64,000 bases of DNA from Pseudofabraea citricarpa (taxonomy: Eukaryota; Ascomycota; Leotiomycetes; Helotiales; Dermateaceae). Below the pieces are notes generated by a model that had not been told where the DNA came from, did not search any database, and was given only the letters and a program-made list of their open reading frames with translations. How positions within the stretch are numbered: position 1 is the first letter of the stretch; each line of letters opens with the position of its first letter. Made by a program: the position numbers and the translations under genes. The stretch lies in the NCBI GenBank assembly GCA_029641185.1, contig JAPWGK010000002.1:2852001-2916000 (forward strand), given 5' to 3'. Shown in pieces: positions 45,129 to 57,600 of this stretch.

Positions 45129-48100
45129 ATGGCGGCTGAGGTGCTTATGCAGGAGGAGATCCATAATAGCATGGCAACATCAGATGAAGATGCTGAGTTT
45201 GAGGAAGATGACGAATTGGGGACACCTATGATGGAGGAGCAGGAGGCTGCCCATGCAGCAAACATACAGCTTCAAAATGGAATGGTAGATCATAATCAGG
45301 ATGACGAAATTGAAGGGGAAGATGAAGGAGACGCTGAACTTTCGGACGAGGATGCCGAAGGGGAAGACGACGATGAGGTAATTATGGCCGAGGAGGAAGA
45401 GGAAGATGATGACGAAGATGCTGAAGGAGTTGGCGCCGTTAAGATACAACCTGGTCTCGAAGATGACGAAGAGGATGCGATGTCAGGAACAGACGAAGCA
45501 GATGAAGATGAGGAATTTGCCGCGAGTGCCAGCGCCGATGACGACGAAAAAGATTCATCAGATCCTGAAGGTGAAATGGAATGGGAAGCAGAAGCTGCTG
45601 AGGAAGAGGAAGATGCAGCAAATCCCAATCGTTGCATGTAAGTAAATCTTGAACCCGAGATCTGGGAATTGCGACTAACCCTTTCTAGATTCTGCCATCA
45701 AGACGAAGAGAATGATCCAGGTGTGGAATTTGAGATGTATCTCAGTTGTGACGTTTGTGCAGACAACTGTAAGATAATATGCAACGTAATTATTGACAAG
45801 GCTGACAAGGCTGTAGCACATCGGCAATGCGCTCGGGAAGCTGATGCTCTCCAAATTGGTGACGGTATGTTATGAAATCATCTGGAGTAGTTCAATTGCT
45901 CACATATTCTCGATAGAAGCCGAAACCTGGCGATGTCCAAGTTGTACCTCGAATAGGTTGCAGCCTGAGGGGAATTCTGGCGCAACAGAGACAGCCGAAA
46001 GCCTTCGCGATCTTGACCCGCGAAGAATACCTACCACTAGGATGGCAGGTGATCTTTTGCCTGCGCAACGAGGCGCGATAAAACCTGATTCTCATTCGGT
46101 ATTCAATACTTTGATAGCGCCAGAAGACCCTTTAGACGGTTCCCGATTTTTGCGAAGAAGAAAGACCTCTTCTGCGGATGCCGAAATGGATGAATCTACC
46201 ATGACACGGAAAAGAAATCGCGACAGGGAGATTATCTCTTCTACCAGGTCATCAGACGCTCACATTGCACAAAAGCAAGATGAAGAAGCGGAGAAACGCG
46301 GGATTAAGGGCGAAACTCTAACTAATGGGAACGGCAAGATCGAGGAAATAATTAGTCCAAGAGCATCAAGATCTCTCCGACCGAAACCAACACAAGCTTC
46401 CGCCAGCATCGCTGAAAGGGTTATAGGCAAAAAAATCAGGTTAATATTTCGAATCGATCCTGTAGAACTTCGCCATGTCGAATCTCAACCTCCTAAGCCC
46501 AAGAAGAAGAAGAAGAGTTCTCGCCCAACAGCACCTACGCAGACATCCTCAGCTCCTCCCACTCTAATAAATCCGAACTATTCACAACCTTTCTACGCTC
46601 TACACGACAAAGAACCAGATGAATCTAAATCCAAGCCATATGGTGGAGTCCTAAAGGATGCCGAAGCCGAAACAACAAACACACTTCCGAAAGCCGACAA
46701 CCGTCGCCAATTTGACGAAGCACGACAGAAGTCAGAAGAGGAATGGCAAGCCGATGCGGCTGCTGCCGCCGAGGCCGCATTAGCAGCAGGAGCCAGAAAA
46801 CCTCGCAAAGTCTCGGGTCCTGCAAGTTCAATCGAGTATATCGAATTCGGTCCATTTCAGATCGATATATGGTATGCTTCACCATATCCAGAGGAATACA
46901 GTCGCAATAAAGCTCTCTTCGTATGTGAGTTCTGTTTAAAATATATGGAATCACCTACGGTTGCTTGGCGGCATAAATCAAAATGTCCTTGGAAACATCC
47001 TCCAGGCGACGAAATTTACCGAGAAGGAAAGATAGCCATGTACGAAGTGGATGGACGAAAGAATCCGCTCTACTGCCAGAATCTGTGTCTACTCGCCAAA
47101 CTATTCTTGGGCTCTAAGACTCTGTACTACGATGTTGAGCCATTTCTATTTTATGTCATGACCGAAATCGATGACAAGGGTTACCATTTCGTCGGCTATT
47201 TTTCCAAAGAGAAGCGAGCCAGCAGTCTTAATAATGTTTCTTGTATTCTTGTCCTCCCAATACACCAAAGAAAAGGTTATGGACACTTATTAATCGACTT
47301 CTCGTATCTCTTAACTAGGCACGAGAAAAAAACGGGATCTCCCGAAAAACCTCTTTCCGACATGGGATTGGTATCCTATCGCAACTACTGGCGACTAATT
47401 ATGTCGACATACCTTCGCAGATTTAGGAAAGGAGATCCCATCCCGAGTATCAAGACAATATCGGAAGAGACTGGAATGACTGCTGATGACGTCGTTTCAG
47501 CTCTTGAGTCGTTGGGAGTCATAATCAGAGACCCTGAAACTGGCACATATGCCATAAAATTGAACATCAGATACTTCGATGAGGTCGTTCGACAACACGA
47601 AGCGAAAGCACGAAATTACGCTAAACTAAATCCGAAAAGTTTAACATGGACACCTTTTGTCATGGGACGAGGAAATGCTTCGCATTTTGAATTGGCGCCT
47701 CCTCTTAGTACAGTTGCACCTAGGGAGGAAGAAGACGAAATAGCCATTCATGCTGCACTTTCCACTTCGACGAAACGCGACTTTGCAACCTTTAGCGAGA
47801 CGAAGAATGACATGGACTCGCTCGGTAAAATGGCTGCCAAGACTGGAGAACTCACCATCTCAGATAGCTCGTCGAAGTCCGGCTCAACATTTGGTTCTTC
47901 TACAAGGGTCGATTATTTTGAGGCTGCCACCAGCGCCAAGATACCAGCAACGCGCTTTGAGATATTCCCAGTGCCTCCAGGCACAAAGAAGAGTACGGCG
48001 GCCCGACTCTCAATGTCACGGCAACGTTCATACCTAGGTGCATCAACGCCAGCAGCCAATAAATCACCGAGACCAAGCTCGTCACGTCGTTCTACAGCAA

Positions 48101-48522
48101 GTCGACCAAGTACACGAAGGAAAAGTACCGGTCGTGGACCTGGACGATGGCCTAAAGGATCAAAGAAGACCGACTTCCCCAATCCCGATAGCGGACCCGG
48201 CTTACCGCCGAAGTTAGAGAAGAAGAGAAGTCGACTTGGTCAAGAGGTAGTTCTGGGAGATGAAGAGAATGAAGACGCAATTGAGGACGGTGATGCGGAA
48301 GATGATGAGGATGCGATTCTTTACGAGACGCCAGCTCAGCGGAAACGCAGTCATAGAAGCACGGCAACGTCGCGCGGTCTCGGCAAGCCCTCACTTGGCA
48401 AACCGGGTGGTATGGGCAAACCTGGTGGGAAGACCTTACTTGTTGAGCCTGAAGAAGATGCCGAGATGGAAGATACTGAATATGTCATGGGAGATATTGA
48501 TGCGGAAGGCGAGGATGAATAG
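45129..48522 (+). CDS. SAS3: MYST-family histone acetyltransferase Sas3 with PHD finger
   Basis: Four exons (45129-45637, 45689-45768, 45817-45864, 45917-48522) give 1080 residues; introns of 51, 48 and 52 nt are in frame. Residues 1-165 are extremely acidic. A PHD finger spans the exon joins: IFCHQDEENDPG, YLSCDVCADNSHRQCARE and TWRCPSC. The MYST domain covers residues about 518-800: the C2HC finger CEFCLKYMESPTVAWRHKSK-C, the autoacetylated-lysine region FSKEKRASSLNNVSCILVLP, the acetyl-CoA loop QRKGYGHLLIDFSYLL, and the catalytic Glu in GSPEKPLSDMGL. The C-terminus is Ser/Arg-rich with an AT-hook-like GRGPGRWPKGSKK and an acidic end. Sas3 acetylates histone H3 (K14, K23) within NuA3-type complexes. 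The PHD plus MYST order fits filamentous-fungal Sas3 and not Esa1, which has a chromodomain. The ATG at 45129 begins MAAEVLMQEEIHNS. Confidence 0.93.
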
Positions 48523-49840
48523 TGAAAGGGAGATTGGGTGGTAGGAAGGCATACCTTCTAGTTTTGAAAGAAAGAAAGAAACCAAATCGCGCTGTACTTT
48601 TACCACTACTACCTGGTTTCTTTCTTATCTATCGCTTGTCAGGGATTTTTCATTTGCTGACTTTAATTTTGGCTGGCGAAGGATATGGCGTCTATTGGCG
48701 TATGGTCTCTCTATGCTGGATAGGCTGGGCCGGGATGGGAAAGCAAGCCTTGTTAGTCGCAAGGGAATGGATGACGATGAGCATTGTGTCTGTAAGGTAT
48801 TCATTGTTATATAATAATCATATAGGTACCTGCCTACCTACCTTGTTACCTTGAATCATTTGAGATTTCACTTTCACATGGTGTTATATCCCTGTACCTG
48901 GATTGCATCTAACTACCTAGGTACGTACAGTACATACCTACTGTAAGGTATAGGACCTCCATGTCCTAACAACTATCACGAAGCATGTTTTATTTTCATT
49001 TAAGACTATTGATAATTTCGTAGTTTTGACTTCTTTGAGGTTTTCTTACAATTCCAACCCCTCGATACTTGGGGGTGGTTTACAATAAGAACAATCTCGA
49101 ATAAAGATCCGCTATCATGCTTTCTATGTACCAAGCCCTCTTCCTTTTTCCTTTTTTGCTTACCAGATGATTCTGACCCGGCCCTAACTTGCGTGGACGA
49201 GGTTATTATCAACTCGGTATTGTGAAAGGGTTGAGGCGAATCACCGGCCGGTCAATGGGATAGGCCTGAGCGTACTTCCGGGCGAAGGGACACACCTGCC
49301 TCCGTAACGTCCAGACTGCAGAGCAGAAATTCCCTTCGTATCCACCGCGCCTATAAATAAGTGAGTGAAACACATACCCAGTACTGAAACTTGCAAGGAA
49401 CGTGAAACCATCCAACATGACGAGAAAAGAGCGAAAAGACGTCACGCCACCGGCAAAAATTCTCATTCCACTTTACAGGATAGAACCAGAGGCAAGAGGA
49501 GATTCCAGGATTTGGATATTCCATATTTCATTGCCCCGTCTAATTCACCCACGCCTTCGCTGTTCCTTATATGTACCTAAGGTCGATGATATATATGTAT
49601 ACATTTAGTAAAAGAAAGGAAAGAGAAAATATAAAAAATGATTCGCTCACACAAGAGACCAAACAAAATACTAAACAAGAAATAAATCGCAACTTTCATC
49701 TTTCACATCTTTTTTCCATTCCCATCCACCCCTCCACCCATAAATTTCGCTAGACTAATAACATACATAGAAACACTTGATTGATTTGATTTGAGTCGTG
49801 ACTTCAAGCCTCGAATTGTAGAACCACATTGTGGAAGGTC
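48523..49840. other. Convergent intergenic region after SAS3
   Basis: It lies between the 3' ends of SAS3 (+) and the Egh16-like gene (-). It contains TACC/TAGGTA motifs near 48825-48960 and AT-rich DNA. No supported gene; the frames at 49209-49608 have no recognisable domain. Confidence 0.6.
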
Positions 49841-51374
49841 CTAGTTTCTCTGTGCCCACTTGAGTCCGGTGGATCGCTTGTTGTTGTTGTTTCCTCGTCC
49901 GTTACCATTTCCGTTGGTAGCGGCATTGTTATTGTTGGTAGCCGCATTTCCGTTAGTCGCGGCGTTGTTGTTGTTCGTAGCAGCATTTCCATTAGTGGCA
50001 GCATTTCCGTTTGTTGCAGCGTTATTGTTGTTATTCTTTCCACCCTTGTTGGCAGTAGCTGCAGTTGTCGCTGCGGAAGAAGCAGCGCTCGTTGCACTTG
50101 CTGCAGCTCCATTTCCAGCAGCGGCTCCATTTCCTGCGTTCTTGTTGCCCTTGCCCTTCTTTCCAGAAGCAGCAGATGTAGCAGCGGAGGCCGCGCTGGA
50201 GGTGGCAGCAGCTCCACCAGCGTTTGCGGCACCGTCGAGGTTCTCTGGGGTAAGAGTCTGGGTTGGGGAGGCCTTGGAGACAACAGAGGCGCTTAGGAGA
50301 CCTGTTTGTGTATTAGTAATGTTTGTAGAGCTAGGAGAGTTGATCGACATACCTGCTACACCATCGGCAGCTTTAACACCGGCTGCAGATCCTTCAACAA
50401 CATTTGCATCTACGGCGGTGGAGAAATCCTTGTTGTTCTGAACGACTTGCGCGTCAATGCCCTTGAGGGTTTGTGCGGTTGTGATTTGGTTCGCGGAGTT
50501 TACAGTAGGGGTGATATCTGTTAAAAGAACACTTCAGCATATATACACATGTAATTCTCGCGAGGCAGGCATATAGGGAAAAATTGATAGCACGTAATGC
50601 TAAGGTAATATTGAAGCTATCTAACCTGTTTGTTGCACAGCGAAGCAGCCACCAAAGGGACCTGCAACGGCGTTGTTACGGCAGCGGATAGTGCAAACGT
50701 CGCCAGTAGAAGCTGGAGGGCCGATTAGCTTACAATCATTAAAGGCCATGCGGGAAAACTTACCACCAGTGCAGGCAAGGTTATCGGGCATGGTGACGGT
50801 GATGTTGAAATCCTCGGTCTTGGCCTGGGAGAAACCGTTGACACCAGGGACGTTGTTGGTAACAGTCAAGTTCTGGGAGATGACACCGGTGTTGCCTATT
50901 AAATTAGTCGGTGTCTATCATGAACTCTGGAATTGGTTCTTACTGGTCATGTCGATATCACAAGCATAAGGGCCGGCTCCATCAGCGTTGACCTGGTGAA
51001 GGGTAACAACGACATCACTTCCTGCCTTGACCTGGGTAACGGCCTTAGCGGCGAGAGCGTTCTCGGTGTTCTCTCCAACGTCGATGTTGCCAGCCAACTC
51101 AGTTCGGCCGCACTCGTTGACAATGTTGGCAGTGATCTCGGCATCACGAATGATGGTGGTGTCTTGCTGGCAAGGGTTGATACCCGTGCAGTTTCTTGCG
51201 ACAGAGGAATCAACTATAAACAATCAGTATATGAACAGGTGTATATCCGAACCATCACTTACCCTGGAAGCCAACACTAGCTGGGGAACCCGCGTCTCCC
51301 TGAGCGGCCAAAATCACACCATGGGCGGAAGCCAAAGTCACCAACGCGGCAGTGTAGAGGATAGATGAAAGCAT
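49841..51374 (-). CDS. Egh16-like secreted protein (DUF3129/Egh16-like virulence factor family)
   Basis: Six exons on the minus strand (51374-51263, 51213-50944, 50895-50764, 50712-50626, 50517-50353, 50301-49841) give 408 residues. Introns are 49, 48, 51, 108 and 51 nt. A signal peptide covers residues 1-17 (MLSSILYTAALVTLASA), so the mature protein should begin HGVILAAQGDAGSPASVGF. The family core follows: NCTGINPCQQDTTIIRD, IVNECGRTELAGNIDVGENT, VVVTLHQVNADGAGPYACDI and RCRNNAVAGPFGGCF, with several cysteines. The tail after about residue 255 is low-complexity Ala/Ser, then AATNGN/AATNNNN repeats, and ends KRSTGLKWAQRN. Relatives were first described as infection-stage or appressorium genes of plant-pathogenic fungi, but the family also occurs in other ascomycetes; biochemical role unknown. 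Family membership is recognised from the N-terminal pattern and cysteines. Confidence 0.88.
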
Positions 51375-54003
51375 GATGAATATTTAAAGGGTGTCCGGCA
51401 CGAATCAAAGAGTGAAATAAAGTTGGAGAAATTAAAGAATCGCCTGGATCCTGTATGAGAAATGAAATAGATAGAAGGTAAAGGTGAGGATGGCAAAGTG
51501 TGAGCGAACCTCGAGCCTTTTGACCATCTCTCATCTGCCCTCGGGGGTTGGTACGCTGTCAAGGGGAAACATCATTGCTCAACGCCGACTCACCGAGCAA
51601 TTGCCGACTCTGACAGATGCTGTTGCAGCGCTGGTGGACCTCTGAGGATCTCGCTCACATTCCATCTGAGAAAACAACCCACTTGAGCGAAGCGAAAACA
51701 ATCGAGAAACAATGCACCTACAATGCACAGGGACTCATCTCATGCTGACGGCTTAAAAGCTCAGAAATCAGATGGCAGCTCCACCACTAAAATGGTCGCT
51801 TAGCCTCAAGTAACTACTGACCCAAGGGCAGATCTGATACACAACATGGATTGGCACGGCACAGGATGCCTTTTCGCTGCTGTGAGCCTCATTGGTAAGG
51901 TTGCCGTGACAGTATCCTGTAAGACCCGCCCGGGCAGTTCAACATGGTCCACAAATCAGGCCAGACTCGAGGAGAATTGAAACTGTTGCCAAGCGAGAAG
52001 GGGTGGAAGTTGCTAGGAAGTGCTAGGAAGTGCTAGGAAGTGCACGTATATTTCTGTGGCGCTCGGTAGGACGGAGAATTTGCTGGGTTTGAAGTGGGTG
52101 GATCGTCTCGATTGAGCAAGCCGGAGAAGACCCCTGAGTTAGGCGAGATGGCTATTACGGATGTCGCAGCGGTAGGAACCACGTAAAATTAGCGATCGGG
52201 CATCTCATGACGTTGGCCTGGACAAACCCGCTCTGAAACAGACAGCAACGGTCGCCATCCAGTACAACTTTAACCGCTCAATCCCACCCGCTGGCCCGTT
52301 AAAGAGCGCAAGGCCTGTGCTATGAAGCCAATCTTGATATGCATCACGGCTAACCATGCCCGCCGAGGCAGAGAGAGAGGCATCCATCGTGGGATCCATC
52401 ATCCAGGCCAGCATTGAAACGGTACAGTGCTCCGTACTCTGCCATCTCATGGTCATTTGGTAGAAGCTAGCTGCTCCTGCTTGGCCTTGGCTGAATCTTA
52501 CAGGACGACCCAGTCACCCAGGAGTTCTTTTGTTCTCTGCATCGACCCCAGAGATGGTGGTTCTCGGCATGCTGATGGGGCTCTTCAAGGCGTCGGTAGG
52601 AGAAGGTCTCCACACAAGCCTTGATGGGCTGCGATCTCGCCTCGTCTGATTGCTTGAAACCAACCCTGATTTTATGCCTAAATCTGAGTGCTCTAAGCTC
52701 TTAAGCTTCTTCGGAGGCCCTTCCTCGTCTTCATGTCGCGGCCTTCGGACATAGAGCGGGCCCAGGAAAGATTGGATGCGAACTTGTGGAGTGAACGCGT
52801 AAAAAGAAGTCGAAGCGGTACCGTACAATATTGTGATAACGAGAACCTGCCCTGCACCTCCTCAACATTCAGTTTCATCCGTTCTTCCTATCTTCCCTTC
52901 ATGTTAGAGCTGCCGCTGCCGTTCGGGTCTGGTGTTGGGTCTATGCTCTTGGGGGTGAAAATGCAAACATTGGATGGTTTCATGCAGATTATGAAATCCC
53001 AAGTCAGCAATCCTATGATTGATGGTAGCGACAACTCGGAATTGCAACGTACTTAGCCTGGCCATGTTTCTGGCCATTGGCTCCGCGAATGCATCCTGCA
53101 CCTCAGTTTTCTCTTGTCCTCAGCCCTGCCTGACTCGACCACATGAGGCACTCAGGGTGTTCTAGCAATGCGCAAGAGGGAGGACGGTTCGATGAATGCG
53201 CATTTGTTCACGGTTTTGGTACCGTATCAGATTGTACAAATGGCCTGATGGCAACGATTTCGACGATACCTCGGAGGGAGGAAGGTACGGTACTGTAGGA
53301 TCCGGGAGTCAACTAATTGTTGCCTCAGGTCCCGTCAACCGCTTAACCAGAAGGATGCTAGTTGGTTCGAGACAAACCAGAACGTATTTAAACTCAACAT
53401 CACCATACCATTCGCATTGAAGTAACTAGACCTTTGTTCTTCGTCATGTAGCTTCGCGTTCGACCAGAGACTCCAGACAACTTACTGCCATACAGAATAC
53501 ACACTACCTCGATAAGGGCATTTGCAGACTGTTGCTAGCCTCTCCTACTCCCACTCATGGTCACGTCAGATCACGACCGAGTATCTGGCCATGTCTTTTC
53601 GTGAGAACTGCCGATCGCCCCGAGAGTATATTATACGTCCAATAGCTGCGACTTAAGCACTACAAGGAAGGCTGTAATAAATACAATCGCTACAAAAAGA
53701 AAATCAGTTCGGAAGCGAGCTTCTCGGAAGCTCAATCAAAGGGCGAGGGACTTTCCTGTCAATGTTTTATTAAGGAGATCCAATAAAGCAAGTCGAATTT
53801 TGAGATACTTGCCACCAAAACCTGTAGTTCTTTTATCCATTTACACTGGTAAGAACGACATATGGAGATAATTCCAATATTATGTCTGCCTAAGTGCTGT
53901 ACATTTAGCCCTTAGTGGTTTGCTTTTGGTATTCCGACCGTTACAGTCCCCAAGAAATGATGTCGACAGAAAATCCCCATCAAGTACGCCAGCCAGTAAC
54001 CCA
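51375..54003. other. Intergenic region upstream of the Egh16-like gene
   Basis: About 2.6 kb with no supported gene. It contains the Egh16-like promoter, a 10-bp tandem repeat at 52011-52043 and, on the right, the 3' flank of the 54004-54669 gene. Frames at 52205-53101 do not resemble proteins. Confidence 0.6.
52011..52043. repeat. 10-bp tandem repeat, TGCTAGGAAG x3
   Basis: Three exact copies plus a partial TGC. A 10-bp period places each copy on the same face of the helix. Confidence 0.9.
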
Positions 54004-54669
54004 TTAAAGTCCCAAATCACATAAAGCCAGGATGGTCTTGTCAGAGCCCTCTTCCGCATTGACATCTCCAACGTAGACCAAGAATCCATTTCCCACCTTT
54101 GCTCCGACCACTGCTGCTTGTGCCTGATCCACATGTAAAGCTGGAAAGACAAGCGACTCTGTCGTGGCCTCTGGGATAGGAACAAAAATCTTCTCGTGGT
54201 TTTGAGCATTCCTAATATGAACAACCTTCATGCTATATGGAGATGGGAATTTATCCTTCGCGATGCCGACGGGAAGGTTGCAGGACGGGTTGAGCTGAAA
54301 GGTCGACCGATGATAATCTCCATGCTTCCAGGCTAGGCCGAAGGACTCAGTAAAGAGCTTGTCAAAGGCGTCCATGCGAGTAAAGCATGTGAAGTGCAAC
54401 CCGATCATGACGAGGCCTCCGTTTCGAAGATAGGATTGTACCTTTTCGAGTACTGCTTTGTTCTTCTTCTTGGTCAAGCCTTCATCAGAGACAATGATCG
54501 CTTTGGGGTTGTTGGCTTCGAGATATCGAACCGCACCTTGGGAAGACTTTGCGCGCTTCAACCGAGCGGATGTGCTGAGGCTGTCGATCAAGGACGAGTA
54601 CATATTATCAAAGAAGCCTTGGAAGGCGAGACTAAGGAGAAGAATCTCGGGACGTTCAGCGGAAGTCAT
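54004..54669 (-). CDS. Uncharacterised fungal protein, possible class I glutamine-amidotransferase-like fold
   Basis: A single-exon minus-strand gene of 221 residues starting MTSAERPEILLLSLAFQGFF. The pattern of hydrophobic strands alternating with helices, such as NPKAIIVSDEGLTKKKN, VQSYLRNGGLVMIGLHFTC, AQAAVVGAKVGNGFLVYVGD, suggests a Rossmann-like or flavodoxin/GATase-1-like fold. The usual nucleophile position is occupied around GLHFTCFTR, where I cannot confirm a proper nucleophile elbow or a His-Glu pair, so enzymatic activity is doubtful. It has no signal peptide. I recall fungal relatives annotated inconsistently; no function is assigned. Intact length and protein-like composition support a real gene. 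Confidence 0.8.
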   Translation of the reverse strand: MTSAERPEILLLSLAFQGFFDNMYSSLIDSLSTSARLKRAKSSQGAVRYLEANNPKAIIVSDEGLTKKKNKAVLEKVQSYLRNGGLVMIGLHFTCFTRMDAFDKLFTESFGLAWKHGDYHRSTFQLNPSCNLPVGIAKDKFPSPYSMKVVHIRNAQNHEKIFVPIPEATTESLVFPALHVDQAQAAVVGAKVGNGFLVYVGDVNAEEGSDKTILALCDLGL

Positions 54670-57600
54670 TTTGGTCTTTGGGCGCTTCCCGTGAATAATT
54701 TTAAAGTTGATCTTCGAGTTCTTGGAAAGAAAGAGGTACCATTCGCAGATGGCAGTCGCGAAAGGATATGGTCGATATCACCTGACCAGGTTCATTTCGT
54801 AGTGGATCCTCAAGGCACCCAATTCGTTTAAGTTTAGGAGCTGGTGAATTTGTGACCGATCAGAGATTAGGAAACTTATATAAAGGAGTATCTAAACATT
54901 TATATCCCAGAGGTGGCTTGACGAGAACTGTCACCTCCATTGACAGCGTATTCTATTACAGTCTTGACATCCGCGGATAAAACCTTCTTTTTTCAATTGA
55001 GCCCAAATTTCTATACAAATTTTTGTTTGCTTGGTTGGGTATGTAGAGATGAATTCACTCCAATATATCAAGTTGTGTTAACCATAGCTCAGGAGGTTCC
55101 ATTTATACCTAGGCAGGTAGTTACTTTTTGTTTTGGCTAATGATAGGCATGATCAATAGAGAACTAGATAGAAGGAGATAGAACGATACCATTCTATCAA
55201 GTACATGCTATTTCTAGAACCAAATTGCTTTGTTCTCTTCCTCTCTTGTTCTTCTTGCTGTTTCTCGGGAAAGGTTCGCATGTCAGAACTATTACAGGCT
55301 TCAATTAGGACGAATAACATATCCCGAGCGTTAAAGGGTAATAATATACACATTTAAAAGACTTATATTACAGCCAAGGTGCGCTAATCTGCGTATTCCT
55401 GGCATACCTATCCTAGACGCCAACACAAAAGTCACTTATAAAGTGTAACTCTAGATCTCTCTTCCTGATACGCCGCCATTCTGGTTTCGCTCACGAGAGA
55501 GCCTAGGCGTATCCTAACGATGGTATAATATTCCTCGATTTTACTTCCCATTATCTCGCGCGACAAAGTATTACCATCTTGTTTGCAGATCCAGACATTG
55601 TCATGCAACCTCACTTTCCTACATGTTAGTATATGCTCAAAGTAACTTATTCTAGATTGCATTATTTACTACGCTATTTTTCAGTCTCAGACGTGAGCCC
55701 AGAAGTCGACCTGGGTCTAAAAATCTTTGCGTTAGTGATACTTGTTTTGGAAAGTGATAGAGATACTATCAAGGAGAGATGCGTATTTAAGAGAAAAATT
55801 ATATATCGAATTTCAAGGTGTACAGTGGATGGAATTCTAGTATGCGAAGTAAAACTGACGAGTATGAAAGGTTCGTGAAACTGTGTAAAACCTCCGTAAA
55901 ATTATTGGCAATACAGTGACCATCTTGTAAATCACCAAACTTGCTATCATTGCGTGCAGCCATATCCGAGGATGAAAGACACGTTCATAACTGCTAATTG
56001 CCATTTAAACTCTGTAAGTAATAGAAATAATGCATGTACTTCATAATAAGAGGAGGAAATTTTGAGGCCGCAGCTTTGATTTTCGTCTTGACTGTCGATT
56101 TCGTACATTGCCCTAGCCTTGCAGTTACCTTAGCAGTCAACTCCACAATTTTATTTTTGTAGCTACAGGTGCCACCCTATTCCACCTGTTAGATCTTTAC
56201 TTGCATATAGGCAAACAAGAAATCTCTGAGCAAGACAGCCACACGAGTATATTGGCTTACACCACCGCAGCAACTGCCATCAATACAACTTTTAGTAGCA
56301 GAATATTTTAAAGCTCTGGGTGGGTGATTATTCTGACATTTAAAGATATCTCTGAAAGTGCCGGTCTGATTAGTCAAAGTCTTTCGAGCGTCGGTTTCAA
56401 AGCAGTGATATTCTTACCAAGGTCCATAGCAATAAATTTCTCAGACCATTGAGTAATGGGCTCATAATTAACCCTATGCCTATAAGTCTTAAGTTCAGAA
56501 CCTGGCCCATTTTTGAAGTGAGACTGTGAGAGGCTAAAAATTTGAGAGATAGGGGCTGAAGACGCTCAAGATACAATATGCTGAAAGTTGCCTTTATAGA
56601 GTGAGAATCTGAAAGACTATAAGGAATGAGGCGGATCAGTATCCGGTGGAGTTAATTATACCGGTATCTTACTGAAGCTAACGTAGGGATCATTTTCATA
56701 TTGTTTGTCGAGTCGATTCTAAGCATGATTATCTTGGCATTGTAAGTCAAGTATAGAAGGGGATTGTGTAGTTGTAGTCTGCTGTTTTAAAATGGGACAA
56801 TGGATATCTTAGATTTAAGGACTCAAGTTATTAGAGCGCCCAAGCTTTCACTTAGCACATGAGCTCTCTAAACTTCCTACAGGCCTTGACTACACACAAT
56901 ATTGAAATTCTCTTCTCTGATACTTCTTAATTACATGTGAGAGCGAAGTTATTGCATAATGAATATCTGCTTATGACAGCGAATATACCTCCGTATACTT
57001 GAAAACTAGGACTCTTATTCTAATATAATGTTGCAACTTATCCAGAACTTTGTATGGAAGAGATAAGGCTGACAAGGAGAAAGCTGAATACCACGATAGT
57101 GGTACAGTGAGCCAAATAATAAGTTAAAGCGGCACAGGTCGCTTGCAATTGAAACAGCGCTCCCTGTTACGGCTCGTCTCGCACCAAACGCCACCAAAGT
57201 TACCTGTGATAGGTCTCTTAGCTCGATAGAGTCTGTAGAATATACAATGTCTTTTTCTGACCTTACCGTGCTGAATTCAAGGCCCCGGAGAAGATATGAA
57301 TAGATATACAAACGAAGCAGGTCCAGTACCTGGTAAGATTTTGACTTAGATGGACACAGCCAAATCTGTATCCTAAGCAAGAGGGCAGAAGCTAGAAATA
57401 ATCTAGAACCAAAGAGGTTGATAGGCATCAATGAAAAGACTATGCCTTAGTAGAAATACTTTGTAAGCTAATTTGTTATTAAGTTTGTGTATTATAAGCT
57501 AAATAAACACATATACAGCAGGTAAGTTGAATTAACTATATCGCTTCTCTACTTATTAAAAATGTATTGCTAAATATTAACCTCGTCGAAATTTCACTAG

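Noticed and set aside
45296..45637. Serine-rich frame on the minus strand opposite SAS3 exon 1
   Set aside because: It mirrors the GAA/GAT acidic codons of the SAS3 N-terminus and has no independent support.
56189..56520. Small minus-strand gene with Cys-rich segment (KSCIDGSCCGG) and plausible splice sites
   Set aside because: The joined product would be only about 66 residues, the second intron has a poorly placed branch point, the first exon encodes an odd hydrophobic run, and no family is recognisable.
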